Below, piece after piece: positions 23,251 through 35,380 of a stretch of 39,344 nucleotides of DNA. Under the pieces are notes generated by a model. It was not told the DNA's origin. It saw only the letters and a program-made list of their open reading frames with translations, and did not search any database. The DNA comes from Burkholderiales bacterium. GTDB taxonomy: Bacteria > Pseudomonadota > Gammaproteobacteria > Burkholderiales > Burkholderiaceae_C. The stretch covers positions 1 to 39,344 of the forward strand of contig JAPLPK010000240.1 in assembly GCA_026400275.1 (NCBI GenBank), read 5' to 3'. The position numbers were made by a program, and so were the translations under genes. Numbering within the stretch: position 1 is the first letter of the stretch; each line of letters begins with the position of its first letter.

Positions 23251-24087
23251 TTATATCGCGCTGGGGATGCGTGTTGCGCCAAATTCATAGGACGCCATCG
23301 CCACGTTCATGGCTTGATCAACAAAAAGCCGATTCCCTACGTCGTTGCCAGCGGCACCAGCCACCACCATCAGCGGGAGAAGATGGTCTTCTTTAGGGTG
23401 TGCCGAGCGCGCACCTTGAGCTTGCTCCCAATTGATCAGCATATTGTTGCGCTTCGTAGTATCTGGCTGGCTAATGGCCCCGTTCAGATACGCCTCAAAC
23501 CCCTCGGCGATCGGTGTCGATTCGCTGCGACCGAAGCCGCGCATGTTGTGGTATGTCAATCCACTCCCGATGATCAATACTCCTTCGTCACGTAGTCTGC
23601 TGATGGCCTCCCCCACGCAAATATGATCAACGGCGGAGTAATCGCTTCTGAGCGATAAAAGAACGATCGGCATGTCGGCATCTGGATACATCAGACTTAG
23701 TGGCACAAAAGTGCCGTGGTCAAAACCACGGTTCGCATCACCGGTGGTCTCGAAGCCGGCTTCGGCAAGCAGCGCTTGTACTCGGCTTGCCAGTGCAGGC
23801 GATCCAGGCGCAGCGTATTGAATGCGGTAAGTGTGTTCTGGAAATCCGGAATAGTCGTATTCCATCGGCGGACGCGCAGACGTCGATACCGAGAAGCGTG
23901 GGGCCTCCCAGTGACCTGTGATGACTAACACCGCCTTGGGCTTAGCTGGTAGGCGCAATGGCAGCGCCGCAAACTCTCGGGCGGTCTTGGCAAACATCTG
24001 CTTCATTCCGTCCACCCAGGGCCAGGGGCCGCCACCGTGGGACAGGAAAAAGACGGGCATGCGGATGGAGCTGGTGGTTTCGGTCAT
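23251..24087 (-). CDS. DODA-type extradiol ring-cleavage dioxygenase (4,5-DOPA dioxygenase family)
   Basis: A 278-residue class III extradiol dioxygenase (LigB fold). Metal ligands: His17 in FLSHGGGPW and His59 in VITGHWEAP. Further active-site His residues are His124 in FDHGTFVPL and His180 in TYHNMRGFG. A late His lies in KEDHLLPLMVVAGAAG. Bacterial relatives (E. coli YgiD) cleave catechol-like substrates such as DOPA, often with unclear physiological role. A perfect palindrome with a LysR-type T-N11-A core lies about 80 bases upstream, just behind the LysR gene that precedes it in the same orientation. Confidence 0.9.
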   Translation of the reverse strand: MTETTSSIRMPVFFLSHGGGPWPWVDGMKQMFAKTAREFAALPLRLPAKPKAVLVITGHWEAPRFSVSTSARPPMEYDYSGFPEHTYRIQYAAPGSPALASRVQALLAEAGFETTGDANRGFDHGTFVPLSLMYPDADMPIVLLSLRSDYSAVDHICVGEAISRLRDEGVLIIGSGLTYHNMRGFGRSESTPIAEGFEAYLNGAISQPDTTKRNNMLINWEQAQGARSAHPKEDHLLPLMVVAGAAGNDVGNRLFVDQAMNVAMASYEFGATRIPSAI

Positions 24088-24167
24088 GTGTCGCTCAAAA
24101 AGTCAGGTTGTCAGAGCAACTTTAAGGCCATCCGACTCCGGGAAACACAGTACGAGTGTCTATACGT

Positions 24168-24186
24168 TATTGACATTGTGTCAATA
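24168..24186. promoter_or_regulatory. Palindrome upstream of the dioxygenase gene, candidate LysR operator
   Basis: TATTGACA (24168-24175) and TGTCAATA (24179-24186) form a perfect inverted repeat with a 3-base centre, containing the T-N11-A pattern of LysR-type sites. It lies between the LysR stop and the dioxygenase start, about 80 bases before the latter. Confidence 0.5.
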
Positions 24187-24187
24187 A

Positions 24188-25138
24188 TCAGCTGACCGAA
24201 CGCGAACTGCGCGAGTGGGTCTGGTTTGCACCTTGAGTCATATTTTCCTGCACATGTTTAATTAAATGCTCTAAAAAAACACGTCCGCGCACAGGAAGAA
24301 ATTTACGATTGGGAAATGCCGCTAGCAGGGTAAGGCGGTTGGTTATCCAAGGCGAAACCACTCTCAATAATTGCCCACTTTTGACGAATGGCGCCGCAAT
24401 ATCTTCTCCCTGGCTGCTGATACCCCCTCCGTCCAGAGTTGCACGCATCAAGGTGTCCGTATGGTCTGCGATTAGAACGACGGGAGTCTCCACCACGATG
24501 TCTGGGGTTCCTGGGTCGGTGCTCATCAATGTCAACGGCCCCATGCGCCCACTCGCAAGACGTAGGCGGAGCATGCGGTGGTTGTTTAGATCGCTCGGCA
24601 CCATAGGTTCGCCGAATCGCTTTATGTAGGCCGGCGATGCATAGAGCACAGCGTGGCTTTTTGTCACCTCACGCACGACAATGTCCGCAGGCAGCGGTGC
24701 AGAGCCGCTCAGGAACGTCAGGTCGTATTCTTCGATAGGCGGATTTGCCATGTCAAGCACACGAATGTCCAGTTGAATCTCGGGGTGCAACGCATGGAAA
24801 TCCGCAATAGCCGGTGCCAGCATGTGCGTGGCGATGACTGGCGATGCGAGGATGCGCAGCCTGCCTCGCAGCTCCTTCGTTTGCCCCCGGATGTTGGCAT
24901 CCGCTTCGTCGATGTCAGCCAGAATCAACCTCACCCGGGCCAGATACTCTTCTCCGGCAGGAGTCAGTGCTGCTCGCCGGGTAGTTCGTTGAAGCAAGGG
25001 TGCGCCGAGGTGCTTCTCCAAGTCCACGAGCAACCGTGTTACGACGGCGGGGTCAAGGTGCATTTTCCTTGCTGCCGCAGCAAACCCTCCCTCATCGACG
25101 ACGCGTTGGAAAACGCGCATTGATTGCAACCGATCCAT
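24188..25138 (-). CDS. LysR-family transcriptional regulator
   Basis: A 316-residue regulator with an N-terminal winged helix (about 1-60: MRVFQRVVDEGGFAAAARKM, LEKHLGAPLLQRTTRRAALT) and a C-terminal periplasmic-binding-like effector domain (about 90-295). It resembles the CrgA/DmlR-like group. It lies directly upstream of the dioxygenase gene in the same direction, unlike the usual divergent LysR arrangement. The palindrome at 24168 suggests it controls that gene. The C-terminal tail (about 297-316, Ser/Arg/Asn-rich) is probably disordered. Confidence 0.92.
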   Translation of the reverse strand: MDRLQSMRVFQRVVDEGGFAAAARKMHLDPAVVTRLLVDLEKHLGAPLLQRTTRRAALTPAGEEYLARVRLILADIDEADANIRGQTKELRGRLRILASPVIATHMLAPAIADFHALHPEIQLDIRVLDMANPPIEEYDLTFLSGSAPLPADIVVREVTKSHAVLYASPAYIKRFGEPMVPSDLNNHRMLRLRLASGRMGPLTLMSTDPGTPDIVVETPVVLIADHTDTLMRATLDGGGISSQGEDIAAPFVKSGQLLRVVSPWITNRLTLLAAFPNRKFLPVRGRVFLEHLIKHVQENMTQGANQTHSRSSRSVS

Positions 25139-25285
25139 GTCTGCCTTTCGTTTTCGGAATGACTTTACTCCGCATCCGCAAACCCGCTGTAAGTGCGCGT
25201 GACAAACCTATCTTGATGAGGTGTTGCGGCCGAAGTTCGCGGTTGCTAGCGATGGGGCAAAGTCCATCTCCCAAGCTTCTAGGCC
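25139..25285. other. Upstream region of the LysR gene
   Basis: No gene is recognised in these 147 bases, which lead into the IS5-family remnant. The promoter of the LysR gene should lie here. No terminal repeat of the IS could be identified. Confidence 0.35.
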
Positions 25286-25675
25286 ATGGCCATGCACAAA
25301 AGTACCCCAGGTAGCCCCAGGCTGAGCGAAGAGCAAGCCTTGAATGGCATTCTGTTCGTGCTGCGCACAGGCACGCTATAGGAGCATTCGCCCCAGGAAC
25401 TGGGCTTTGGCCGTGGCATTGCATGCTGGAGGCGGCTAATCGCCATGATTCTGTGATCTTCGGGGAATTGGTAGATGCCCTGCCTGCCGTGGGAGGCAAG
25501 CCAGGTAGACCGCGTCGCTGGCCACAGAAACTGCATGCGGACAGGGGTTAAGACTTCGCCCGCTGCCGCGCTGATCTCAGAGCTTGAACATGTTCTCAAG
25601 CGTCGGGGTATCCAGGATCGGATTGCTCGCAGGGGTACTGAGCGCATTGACCGGCTTGGGCGTCATCGGTCTTGA
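25286..25675 (+). mobile_element. Internally deleted IS5-family transposase remnant
   Basis: Three fragments of an IS5-type DDE transposase, in shifting frames. First: MAMHKSTPGSPRLSEEQAL then NGILFVLRTG, TAG stop at 25379, and ELGFGRGIACWRRL. Second (from about 25435): ANRHDSVIFGELVDALPAV, then GRPRRWPQKLHADRG, stop and DFARCRADL. Third (about 25580-25670): LKRRGIQDRIARRG then LGRHR. The middle of the catalytic domain and the C-terminal end are missing. The element breaks the gene on the minus strand at 25596-25874. Not functional. Confidence 0.85.
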
Positions 25676-25874
25676 CACTCACACCCAATGCATCCAGCTT
25701 CTTTGCGTACGAGTCCCTGCGTTTTGCCGCCTTAGTAGCCGCGTCAACCGCAGCTTGGATGGCTTTGGGTCCCTTTTGCGCAGCTACTTTGATCAATCCG
25801 AACTTGTGAGCGGCATCTGCCTCCGCCCGCTTGAAAGTGGCGATCATGTCGGCATGGGCAAAAGATGAATTCAC
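25596..25874 (-). pseudogene. Small gene truncated at its 3' end by the IS5 remnant
   Basis: The frame starts at ATG 25874 and encodes an Ala/Lys-rich helical protein (MNSSFAHADMIATFKRAE..., about residues 1-68, up to LGVSVK). From about residue 69 the coding sequence is inside the IS5 remnant, so the last 24 residues are IS-derived. No known family is recognised. The 8-base gap to the gene upstream at 25883 indicates one transcript. The host gene was probably longer. Confidence 0.55.
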
Positions 25875-25882
25875 AGGTGCCC

Positions 25883-26296
25883 TTAAATTTTTATGTGAGT
25901 GCGAAGCAACGCTGTTCTCAATTCGCGGTTTGCGGGTTTTGAAACATCTACACCCTGAACCGCCAGGTCGAACGGTGAGCCAGGTCTGATGCTGGTGGGG
26001 AGTATTTTTTTTACGGGATTCGTAGCTGGGTACTTGCCATCAGCAGCGCACATACGAACGGAAAACCCGAATTCGTCGAGTACCCCTTTCGCGTACAACT
26101 CCACCAAATGTTGAAACGACACGAATGTTGAGTATTTCACCTCCTTAACCCCTGGCTCACGGATGCTACGAACGATCTCAAATTTGCCAAGAGTATCTCG
26201 TTGTGTATTCGTAAAGGGATGCACCAAGAACGTCCCAGGATGTCCTCCCTTTTGGGGTGCCAGCGTGTGCTCGACGGCAATATCAGTGAGTAGCAT
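25883..26296 (-). CDS. Hypothetical protein, 137 residues
   Basis: The start is taken at ATG 26296, which has a ribosome site (AAGGAAAA) 6 bases upstream; the frame extends further to 26362 without one. The product (MLLTDIAVEHTLAPQKGGHP...) has no signal peptide or membrane segment and I do not recognise it. It contains a conserved-looking core TFVSFQHLVELYAKG. It and the next gene (25874) form a two-gene unit of unknown role, now damaged by the IS5 remnant. Codon use differs from the GC-rich right flank. Confidence 0.6.
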   Translation of the reverse strand: MLLTDIAVEHTLAPQKGGHPGTFLVHPFTNTQRDTLGKFEIVRSIREPGVKEVKYSTFVSFQHLVELYAKGVLDEFGFSVRMCAADGKYPATNPVKKILPTSIRPGSPFDLAVQGVDVSKPANRELRTALLRTHIKI

Positions 26297-26929
26297 GTTG
26301 TTTTCCTTGTGATTCAATAAGCCACAGCTGCCGGTGGAGGTAGGTGTCCAGTATTGCGGCAAGGCGCTACGGACCTCATTTGCCGAGTCTGAAACAGGTG
26401 GCCCAAAGTGTTTGATTCCGACGAACTATCAACGCATGGAGCGTGTTGATGGAATCACGCCGTTAGGGCGGGAGTATCCAACGGACTTTATTTGTTTCAG
26501 TCAGGCGCTCAGAATCTTTTGCGCGGAAAAATTGATTTCGTCGAGAGCTTACAAAATAAGAAGGGCCCAGTGGCCCCTTTTTTCGACGTTTGTTCTGCGT
26601 ATGCAGCAGAAATTGAGAGTGCAGGGTGCCATTGCTGGCGGAGCCAAGCGGGGCAAGATGGATGATCTTTTCATCTAGGAGATTGGCAATCTGCCTAGCT
26701 TCTGGGCCAAGCGCCTGCTGCTACTTGTGACCAAGCCCCTTGCTGCTTACGTTTATACATCCGCCTTTTTGCTGCCGATCTAGGTGTGCCTTTGTGGCGT
26801 TCGCATGCCGGATGTTGGATGGACTCTAAAAGTCGGTACTTGGGCGTGCAAACTTTGGCAGCAAGAGTCGTTTTTAGCCAAGGCCTTTGCATGCACCGTG
26901 CATTCAAAGTTTATAAGACTTTTATGCCT
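26297..26929. other. Gene-poor stretch between the island and the right flank
   Basis: About 630 bases without a gene I can support. The plus-strand frame 26334-26678 (114 residues) has no family features and runs through a terminator-like hairpin. A minus-strand frame 26695-26907 is equally featureless. The stretch contains an orphan hairpin at 26563-26583 and runs into an interspersed repeat at 26930. Confidence 0.4.
26563..26583 (+). terminator. Orphan terminator-like hairpin
   Basis: GGGCC (26563-26567) pairs with GGCCC (26572-26576) over a 4-base loop and is followed by C and six Ts. No plus-strand gene is recognised upstream. It may belong to a decayed gene or a small RNA. Confidence 0.5.
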
Positions 26930-26974
26930 CTAGCGCATATTCCATAAGCGCGAGTAGCTATCATTATTGATAGC
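26930..26974. repeat. Interspersed repeat, copy 1
   Basis: The core CTAGCGCATATTCCATAAGC continues with GCGAGTAGCTAT and then a small palindrome GCTATCATTATTGATAGC. A related sequence occurs at 36551-36585. I recall very similar short elements in many Comamonadaceae intergenic regions. It marks the start of the GC-rich chromosomal flank. Confidence 0.55.
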
Positions 26975-26987
26975 GTCTAGCACCAAG

Positions 26988-27326
26988 CTAGCCAAGGTCG
27001 TAGGCTGGCAGTTGTGCCTGCAGCGACCGCACTTGGCGCTCCAGCGCCTCTATGCGGTTGAGGTGGCCCAGCAGCAAAGCGACGCTGAACATATCCAGGT
27101 CAAAGTCCTGGCGCAATTTGCCGGCGGTGCGCAGCGGTGCTACCCATTCGGCGCTGAAAGCGGATTCTTGTGGAGCGGCCTGCAGTGGGGCCAGCGGCAC
27201 CAAGGCGCTGTAGTCGATCAGTTCTTCCAGATCTGCCGTGCCCATTCCGCAGCAGCGGGACAGTTCGGCCAAGGTCATGGTTTCGCTGGCATCCAGCCAG
27301 ACCCATTCAACGAGGGTGAGGTTCAT
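26988..27326 (-). CDS. cbpM: Chaperone modulator CbpM
   Basis: A 112-residue MerR-HTH-like protein (MNLTLVEWVWLDASETMTLA at the start, then ELSRCCGMGTADLEELIDY) with a C-terminal coiled segment (IEALERQVRSLQAQL). CbpM binds the J-domain of CbpA and inhibits it. The start ATG (27326) overlaps the cbpA stop as ATGA, so the two are translated together. The frame is open much further upstream but that lies inside cbpA. Length and order match the known cbpA-cbpM pair. Confidence 0.9.
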   Translation of the reverse strand: MNLTLVEWVWLDASETMTLAELSRCCGMGTADLEELIDYSALVPLAPLQAAPQESAFSAEWVAPLRTAGKLRQDFDLDMFSVALLLGHLNRIEALERQVRSLQAQLPAYDLG

Positions 27327-28237
27327 GGTGCGGCTCCTTGTGGGGGCGTTTGGCGTGGGTTGAAGTGTGAGATGCGCGACAGCTCCACATACAGCTCGCG
27401 CTCGCGGTCTGACAGCGTGGTGGGCACGTCGATGTGGACCAGTGCATAGAGGTCGCCAAACCCGCTTTTCCCTTGGGCCAGGCCGCGACCGCGCAAGCGC
27501 AGCTTGCGGCCCGAGCGGGTGCCCTTGGGCACGGTTAGCAATACCGGGCCATCCAGCGTCGGTACCTCGATTTCTGCGCCCAAGGTCGCCTCCCACGGGG
27601 TCAGCGTCAGGTCAAAGTACAGGTCGTGGTGGTCCGGGCGGAACAGGGGGTGGGGCGCCAGCGTGATGTGCAGGTAAATGTCGCCATCGGCCCCGCCGTT
27701 GCGGCCCTTGCCACCTTTGCCGCGCAGCCTGAGCTTTTGGCCTTCGCGTGTGCCGGGCGGGATGCTGACCTCCAATGTGCGCGTGCCACCGGCATCGGCC
27801 AAGTTCAGGTTGAGTGTGCGGCCCCGGTGTGCGTCTTCCAAGCTGATCTGAACTGTGTTTTCGTAGTCGTGGCCAGGTGTGGCCATCGCTTCGCGGGCTG
27901 AGCCTCGGCGGCCATGGCCCATGGCGGCCAGCAGGTCGGCCAGGTCCATGTCGTCAAACGATGTGGCATCTGCCGCATGGTCGTGTCGCCACTGGGGTGG
28001 CGGCGCAAATTCTTCACCGGCCCGTGGCTGGCCCAGCGCGTCGTAAGCGGCGCGCTTCTCGGGGTCCTTGAGTGTGGCGTAAGCCTCGGCGGCATCTTTG
28101 AAACGGGCTTCGGCATCGCTTGCCTTGGATACGTCGGGGTGGGTCTGGCGCGCCAGTTTGCGGTAGGCCTTCTTGATCTGGTCCAGACTGGCATCACGTG
28201 GCAGGCCCAGTGTGGCGTAGTAGTCTTTGTATTGCAT
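27323..28237 (-). CDS. cbpA: Curved-DNA-binding protein / DnaJ-family co-chaperone CbpA
   Basis: A 304-residue protein starting at ATG 28237 (MQYKDYYATLGL). J-domain at 1-70 with the HPD motif in RQTHPDVSK, then a short Gly-poor linker, and two C-terminal beta-sandwich substrate-binding domains (about 115-290: GTREGQKLRLRGKGGKGRNG, VPKGTRSGRKLRLRGRG). There is no Cys-rich zinc domain, so it is class II, as in CbpA. It stimulates DnaK and binds curved DNA in E. coli. It is the first gene of the pair with cbpM. Confidence 0.93.
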   Translation of the reverse strand: MQYKDYYATLGLPRDASLDQIKKAYRKLARQTHPDVSKASDAEARFKDAAEAYATLKDPEKRAAYDALGQPRAGEEFAPPPQWRHDHAADATSFDDMDLADLLAAMGHGRRGSAREAMATPGHDYENTVQISLEDAHRGRTLNLNLADAGGTRTLEVSIPPGTREGQKLRLRGKGGKGRNGGADGDIYLHITLAPHPLFRPDHHDLYFDLTLTPWEATLGAEIEVPTLDGPVLLTVPKGTRSGRKLRLRGRGLAQGKSGFGDLYALVHIDVPTTLSDRERELYVELSRISHFNPRQTPPQGAAP

Positions 28238-28581
28238 AGCGGGAGGCCTTATGTATAAGACGCATTCATGGGCCGGGTGTTGTGCACCCATGTGCCCAAA
28301 CCCATGGTGTCCGCATTTGCGCCGGGCAGGCTGATCTATGTCAAGGTTTGGTCTGGAACTTGTCGCCGGTTCGCGCGACCCTGGCTTGAATGGAGCCAAT
28401 GTGGCTTCATCGGCGTTTCCGCCAGCACATCAGCGCCCCCGCTGGGACCTGCATTGCCTGGGCGGCGTGTCATCGTCCAGCTGTCATCGGTATTTCTCTG
28501 GGGCAAGCCTCATTGCCCCAGGCGGAGAGGGCTGCGCCTTTCCGCCAGGGGTAATGGAGATGGATGATTCGACTTATGAGC
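28238..28581. other. Intergenic region between cbpA and katG with inverted repeats
   Basis: No gene is recognised in these 344 bases. A perfect 9-base inverted repeat CTGGGGCAA/TTGCCCCAG (28498-28506 and 28513-28521, 6-base loop) is directly followed by a second, GGCGGA/TCCGCC (28521-28526 and about 28539-28544). They lie about 60-80 bases after the katG stop on the minus strand. They lack a T-run, so they may be processing or rho-associated hairpins rather than classic terminators. Confidence 0.45.
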
Positions 28582-30870
<2,289 letters not shown>

Positions 30871-30950
30871 TCAATAAAATTTATGTATTGAATAGAGTTT
30901 TTCAAAGATGCCCCCGGATTCTTTGCCCCCAAAGCTCTTTCAATCCCCTA

Positions 30951-32957
30951 TCAGGGTGTTCCATCATCGAATTCGACCAGCTCCGCGTCCTCTGCCACCT
31001 GCTCGCCGATGGCGCAGTAAAACGCTTTGACCACCCCGTCACGCGGGGCGGTAATCGTGTGTTCCATCTTCATGGCTTCCATGACCAACAGGGCCGAGCC
31101 TTTTTCTACCCGCGTGCCTGGGGCGACCAGCAGTGCCAGTACCTTTCCGGGCATTGGCGCTTTCAGATGGCCTTCGACAGCGTGGTCCGTGGCTATATAT
31201 GAGGTTGGCACCAGGGCCAAAGCCCAGGTTCTTCCTTCCAAGAAAACATGTCTCTTGTCGCCGACCGAAACTACCTTCGCGTGTAGCTGGCGGTCCCCTA
31301 TACGCGCTTGCAGCTGGCCTTGCATGTTCAGTTGGGCGTGTGCCTTACGGCGTTCTGCATGCATCCACAGCGCATATTCGCCGGTCGTTCCCAGGCTTTC
31401 TGCCTCGATAGCTTGCACGGTATCACCCATGCGCAGCTGTACCGTGCGTCTAGCCCGTCCGTTCAGGCGCCAGCCGTCGAGTGCATGCCAGGGGGAATCT
31501 GGATACGCGTCACACGCCGCCGCGCGCGCAGTCTCCTGGACGTGGTGCAGCAGTTCGGCCAGTGTTGCCAGCAACCACACCTCGTCAGGCACGCGGGTGT
31601 TGGGTGGGAATAGAAACCCTGCTTCGCGCTCTATCAGGCCGGTGTCAAGATCTGCATGGCTGAAGGAGGGGCTTGTCACCAGACGCGAGAGGAACTCGAT
31701 GTTGGTCTGAACGCCCACCACCTGGTATTGGCCCAGCGCTTGGTGCATGCGCGCAAGTGCCTGGCTGCGGTCTACACCCCAGACGATGAGCTTGGCGATC
31801 ATGGGGTCGTAGTGGGACGTGATCTCGTCGCCTTGTTCTACACCTGTGTCTATGCGTACGTGGGCCGATTCCTGCGGTATTGCCAGATGCGCCAGCCGCC
31901 CGGTAGAGGGCAGGAATCCTTTGTTGGGGTCTTCGGCATAAATACGGGCCTCCAGCGCGTGGCCGCGCAGGATGAGTTGATCTTGCCGCAGTGGCAGCGG
32001 CTCGCCACTGGCAACGCGTAGCTGCCACTCCACCAAATCCAAACCCGTCAGCATTTCGGTCACAGGGTGTTCGACCTGCAGGCGGGTATTCATCTCCATG
32101 AAGTAGAAGCTGCCGTCCTGCTGGGCAATGAACTCCACCGTTCCGGCACCCACATAGCCTACGGCTTTGGCTGCCTCTACGGCTGCCTGGCCCATGGCCG
32201 CGCGGCGCTCTGGCGTCATGCCGGGCGCGGGGGCTTCTTCCAGTACCTTCTGGTGGCGGCGTTGTACAGAACAGTCGCGTTCGAACAAATACACCATTTG
32301 CCCCTGCATGTCGCCAAACACCTGGATCTCGATATGCCGGGGTTTGAGCACATATTTTTCGACCAGCACCTGGTCGCTGCCAAAGGCGTTCAATGCCTCG
32401 CGCTGGCAGGAGCTGAGCGCGGCCGCAAAGTCGGCTGCCTGATCGACGCGGCGCATGCCTTTGCCGCCACCGCCGGCGCTGGCTTTGATCAGCACGGGGT
32501 AGCCGATGCTGTCTGCCTGCTGGGCCAGGAACAGCGGGTCCTGGTTGCTGCCGTGGTAGCCGGGCGTCAAAGGTACGCCGGCCTTTTCCATCAACTGTTT
32601 CGCCGCAGACTTGCTGCCCATTGCCTGGATCGCCGCAGCTGGCGGACCAATGAAGACAATGCCTGCCCGTTCGCAGGCTTCGGCGAAGCCTGCGTTCTCT
32701 GACAGAAAGCCGTAGCCCGGGTGGATGGCCTCGGCGCCGCTCTGCTGCGCAGCCGCCAGGATGCGGTCCGCACGCAGATAGGAGTCCAGCGCGGGGGCTG
32801 GCCCGATCCACAGGGCTTCGTCGGCCAGGCGGACATGGCGTGCATGGGCATCTGCATCGGAATACACCGCGACGGTGGCAATACCGAGTTGGCGTGCTGT
32901 CTTGATGACACGGCAAGCGATTTCGCCCCGGTTGGCGATGAGGATTTTTTTGAACAT
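30951..32957 (-). CDS. mccA: Methylcrotonyl-CoA carboxylase biotin-containing subunit
   Basis: A 668-residue fused protein: biotin carboxylase (1-450, MFKKILIANRGEIACRVIK, ATP loop KASAGGGGKGMR, catalytic EMNTRLQVEHPVTEM), middle BT domain (about 460-590) and C-terminal biotinyl domain (about 595-668) with Lys630 in MEAMKMEHT. With MccB it carboxylates 3-methylcrotonyl-CoA in leucine degradation. It is the third gene of the mccB-hydratase-mccA operon (minus strand); the gap to the hydratase is 10 bases. It contrasts with the split biotin carboxylase and carrier at 1998-3877. Confidence 0.95.
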   Translation of the reverse strand: MFKKILIANRGEIACRVIKTARQLGIATVAVYSDADAHARHVRLADEALWIGPAPALDSYLRADRILAAAQQSGAEAIHPGYGFLSENAGFAEACERAGIVFIGPPAAAIQAMGSKSAAKQLMEKAGVPLTPGYHGSNQDPLFLAQQADSIGYPVLIKASAGGGGKGMRRVDQAADFAAALSSCQREALNAFGSDQVLVEKYVLKPRHIEIQVFGDMQGQMVYLFERDCSVQRRHQKVLEEAPAPGMTPERRAAMGQAAVEAAKAVGYVGAGTVEFIAQQDGSFYFMEMNTRLQVEHPVTEMLTGLDLVEWQLRVASGEPLPLRQDQLILRGHALEARIYAEDPNKGFLPSTGRLAHLAIPQESAHVRIDTGVEQGDEITSHYDPMIAKLIVWGVDRSQALARMHQALGQYQVVGVQTNIEFLSRLVTSPSFSHADLDTGLIEREAGFLFPPNTRVPDEVWLLATLAELLHHVQETARAAACDAYPDSPWHALDGWRLNGRARRTVQLRMGDTVQAIEAESLGTTGEYALWMHAERRKAHAQLNMQGQLQARIGDRQLHAKVVSVGDKRHVFLEGRTWALALVPTSYIATDHAVEGHLKAPMPGKVLALLVAPGTRVEKGSALLVMEAMKMEHTITAPRDGVVKAFYCAIGEQVAEDAELVEFDDGTP

Positions 32958-32967
32958 CTTTTCCTCC

Positions 32968-33756
32968 TTATGTGTGGTTCCAGACGGGCGAACGCTTTTC
33001 CAGAAACGCGTTCAATCCCTCTTTGGCTTCGGGGGTGGCGCGCAGCTCTGCGATACGCTGCGCAGTCTCGGTGGCTAGCGCTGCGTCTATCGGTTTGTGG
33101 GCGATACGGCGGATCAGTTGGGTTGCGGCCGCCTGCGCAAGTGGGCCGCCGGCCAACAGTGCATCGACGATCTGCTGCACGCAGGCGTCCAACTGCTCGG
33201 GCTCCACCACTTCATGCGCCAGGCCGATGTGCTGTGCGCGCTGGGCATCGATGCGCTCCGCCGTCTGGAAGTAGCGGTAGGCCTGACGCTCCCCGATGGC
33301 CCGCACAACGTAGGGGCCAATGGCTGCGGGAATGATGCCGAACCGGACTTCGGTGGTGGCAAATGAGGCCTTGGTGGATGCGATGCAGATGTCGCATGCC
33401 GCCGCCAAGCCCATGCCACCGCCCAGGGCTGCGCCGTGCACGCGCGCAACCGTGGGCGTGGCGCATTGCGACAGGGTGCTGAACAGGGCTGCCAGCTTGT
33501 GCGCACTGGCCAGGTTGTCTTCCAGCGGGGCCTCGCCCTGGCGCCGCATCCAGCCCAGGTCGGCTCCGGCCGAGAAGCTTTTTCCGGTGCCTGCCAATAC
33601 GATGGCGCGCACTGCAGGCGTGGCGTCAAGCTCGGCGATACAGCTTGTCAGCTCCTGGACCAGGATTTCGTCGAAAGCGTTGTGGACTTCGGCGCGGTCC
33701 ATCCAGATCCAGGCACAGCCGCCACGGTGTTCGATCTTCAGGTATTGGTAGTGCAT
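32968..33756 (-). CDS. Methylglutaconyl-CoA hydratase (enoyl-CoA hydratase family)
   Basis: A 262-residue crotonase-fold enzyme. The oxyanion-hole segments are GKSFSAGADLGWM (about 58-70) and HGAALGGGMGLAAACD (about 106-121). It sits between mccB and mccA, the position of LiuC/AtuE-type methylglutaconyl-CoA hydratase in leucine-degradation operons, and would hydrate the carboxylase product to HMG-CoA. The gap to mccB is 16 bases. No HMG-CoA lyase gene is in this window. Confidence 0.9.
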   Translation of the reverse strand: MHYQYLKIEHRGGCAWIWMDRAEVHNAFDEILVQELTSCIAELDATPAVRAIVLAGTGKSFSAGADLGWMRRQGEAPLEDNLASAHKLAALFSTLSQCATPTVARVHGAALGGGMGLAAACDICIASTKASFATTEVRFGIIPAAIGPYVVRAIGERQAYRYFQTAERIDAQRAQHIGLAHEVVEPEQLDACVQQIVDALLAGGPLAQAAATQLIRRIAHKPIDAALATETAQRIAELRATPEAKEGLNAFLEKRSPVWNHT

Positions 33757-33772
33757 ACGGGCCTCACATGCC

Positions 33773-35380
<1,608 letters not shown>

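Noticed and set aside
26400-26480. Possible integron attC-like site (GTTAGGG run)
   Set aside because: No matching core on the other side, no integrase, and the 7-base consensus is not met.
31645-32916. A 423-residue minus-strand frame inside mccA, and the long plus-strand frames at 32067-33335 and 33911-34948
   Set aside because: They overlap mccA, the hydratase and mccB in other frames, and their composition (Arg/Pro/Ala/His) is typical of GC-rich shadows.
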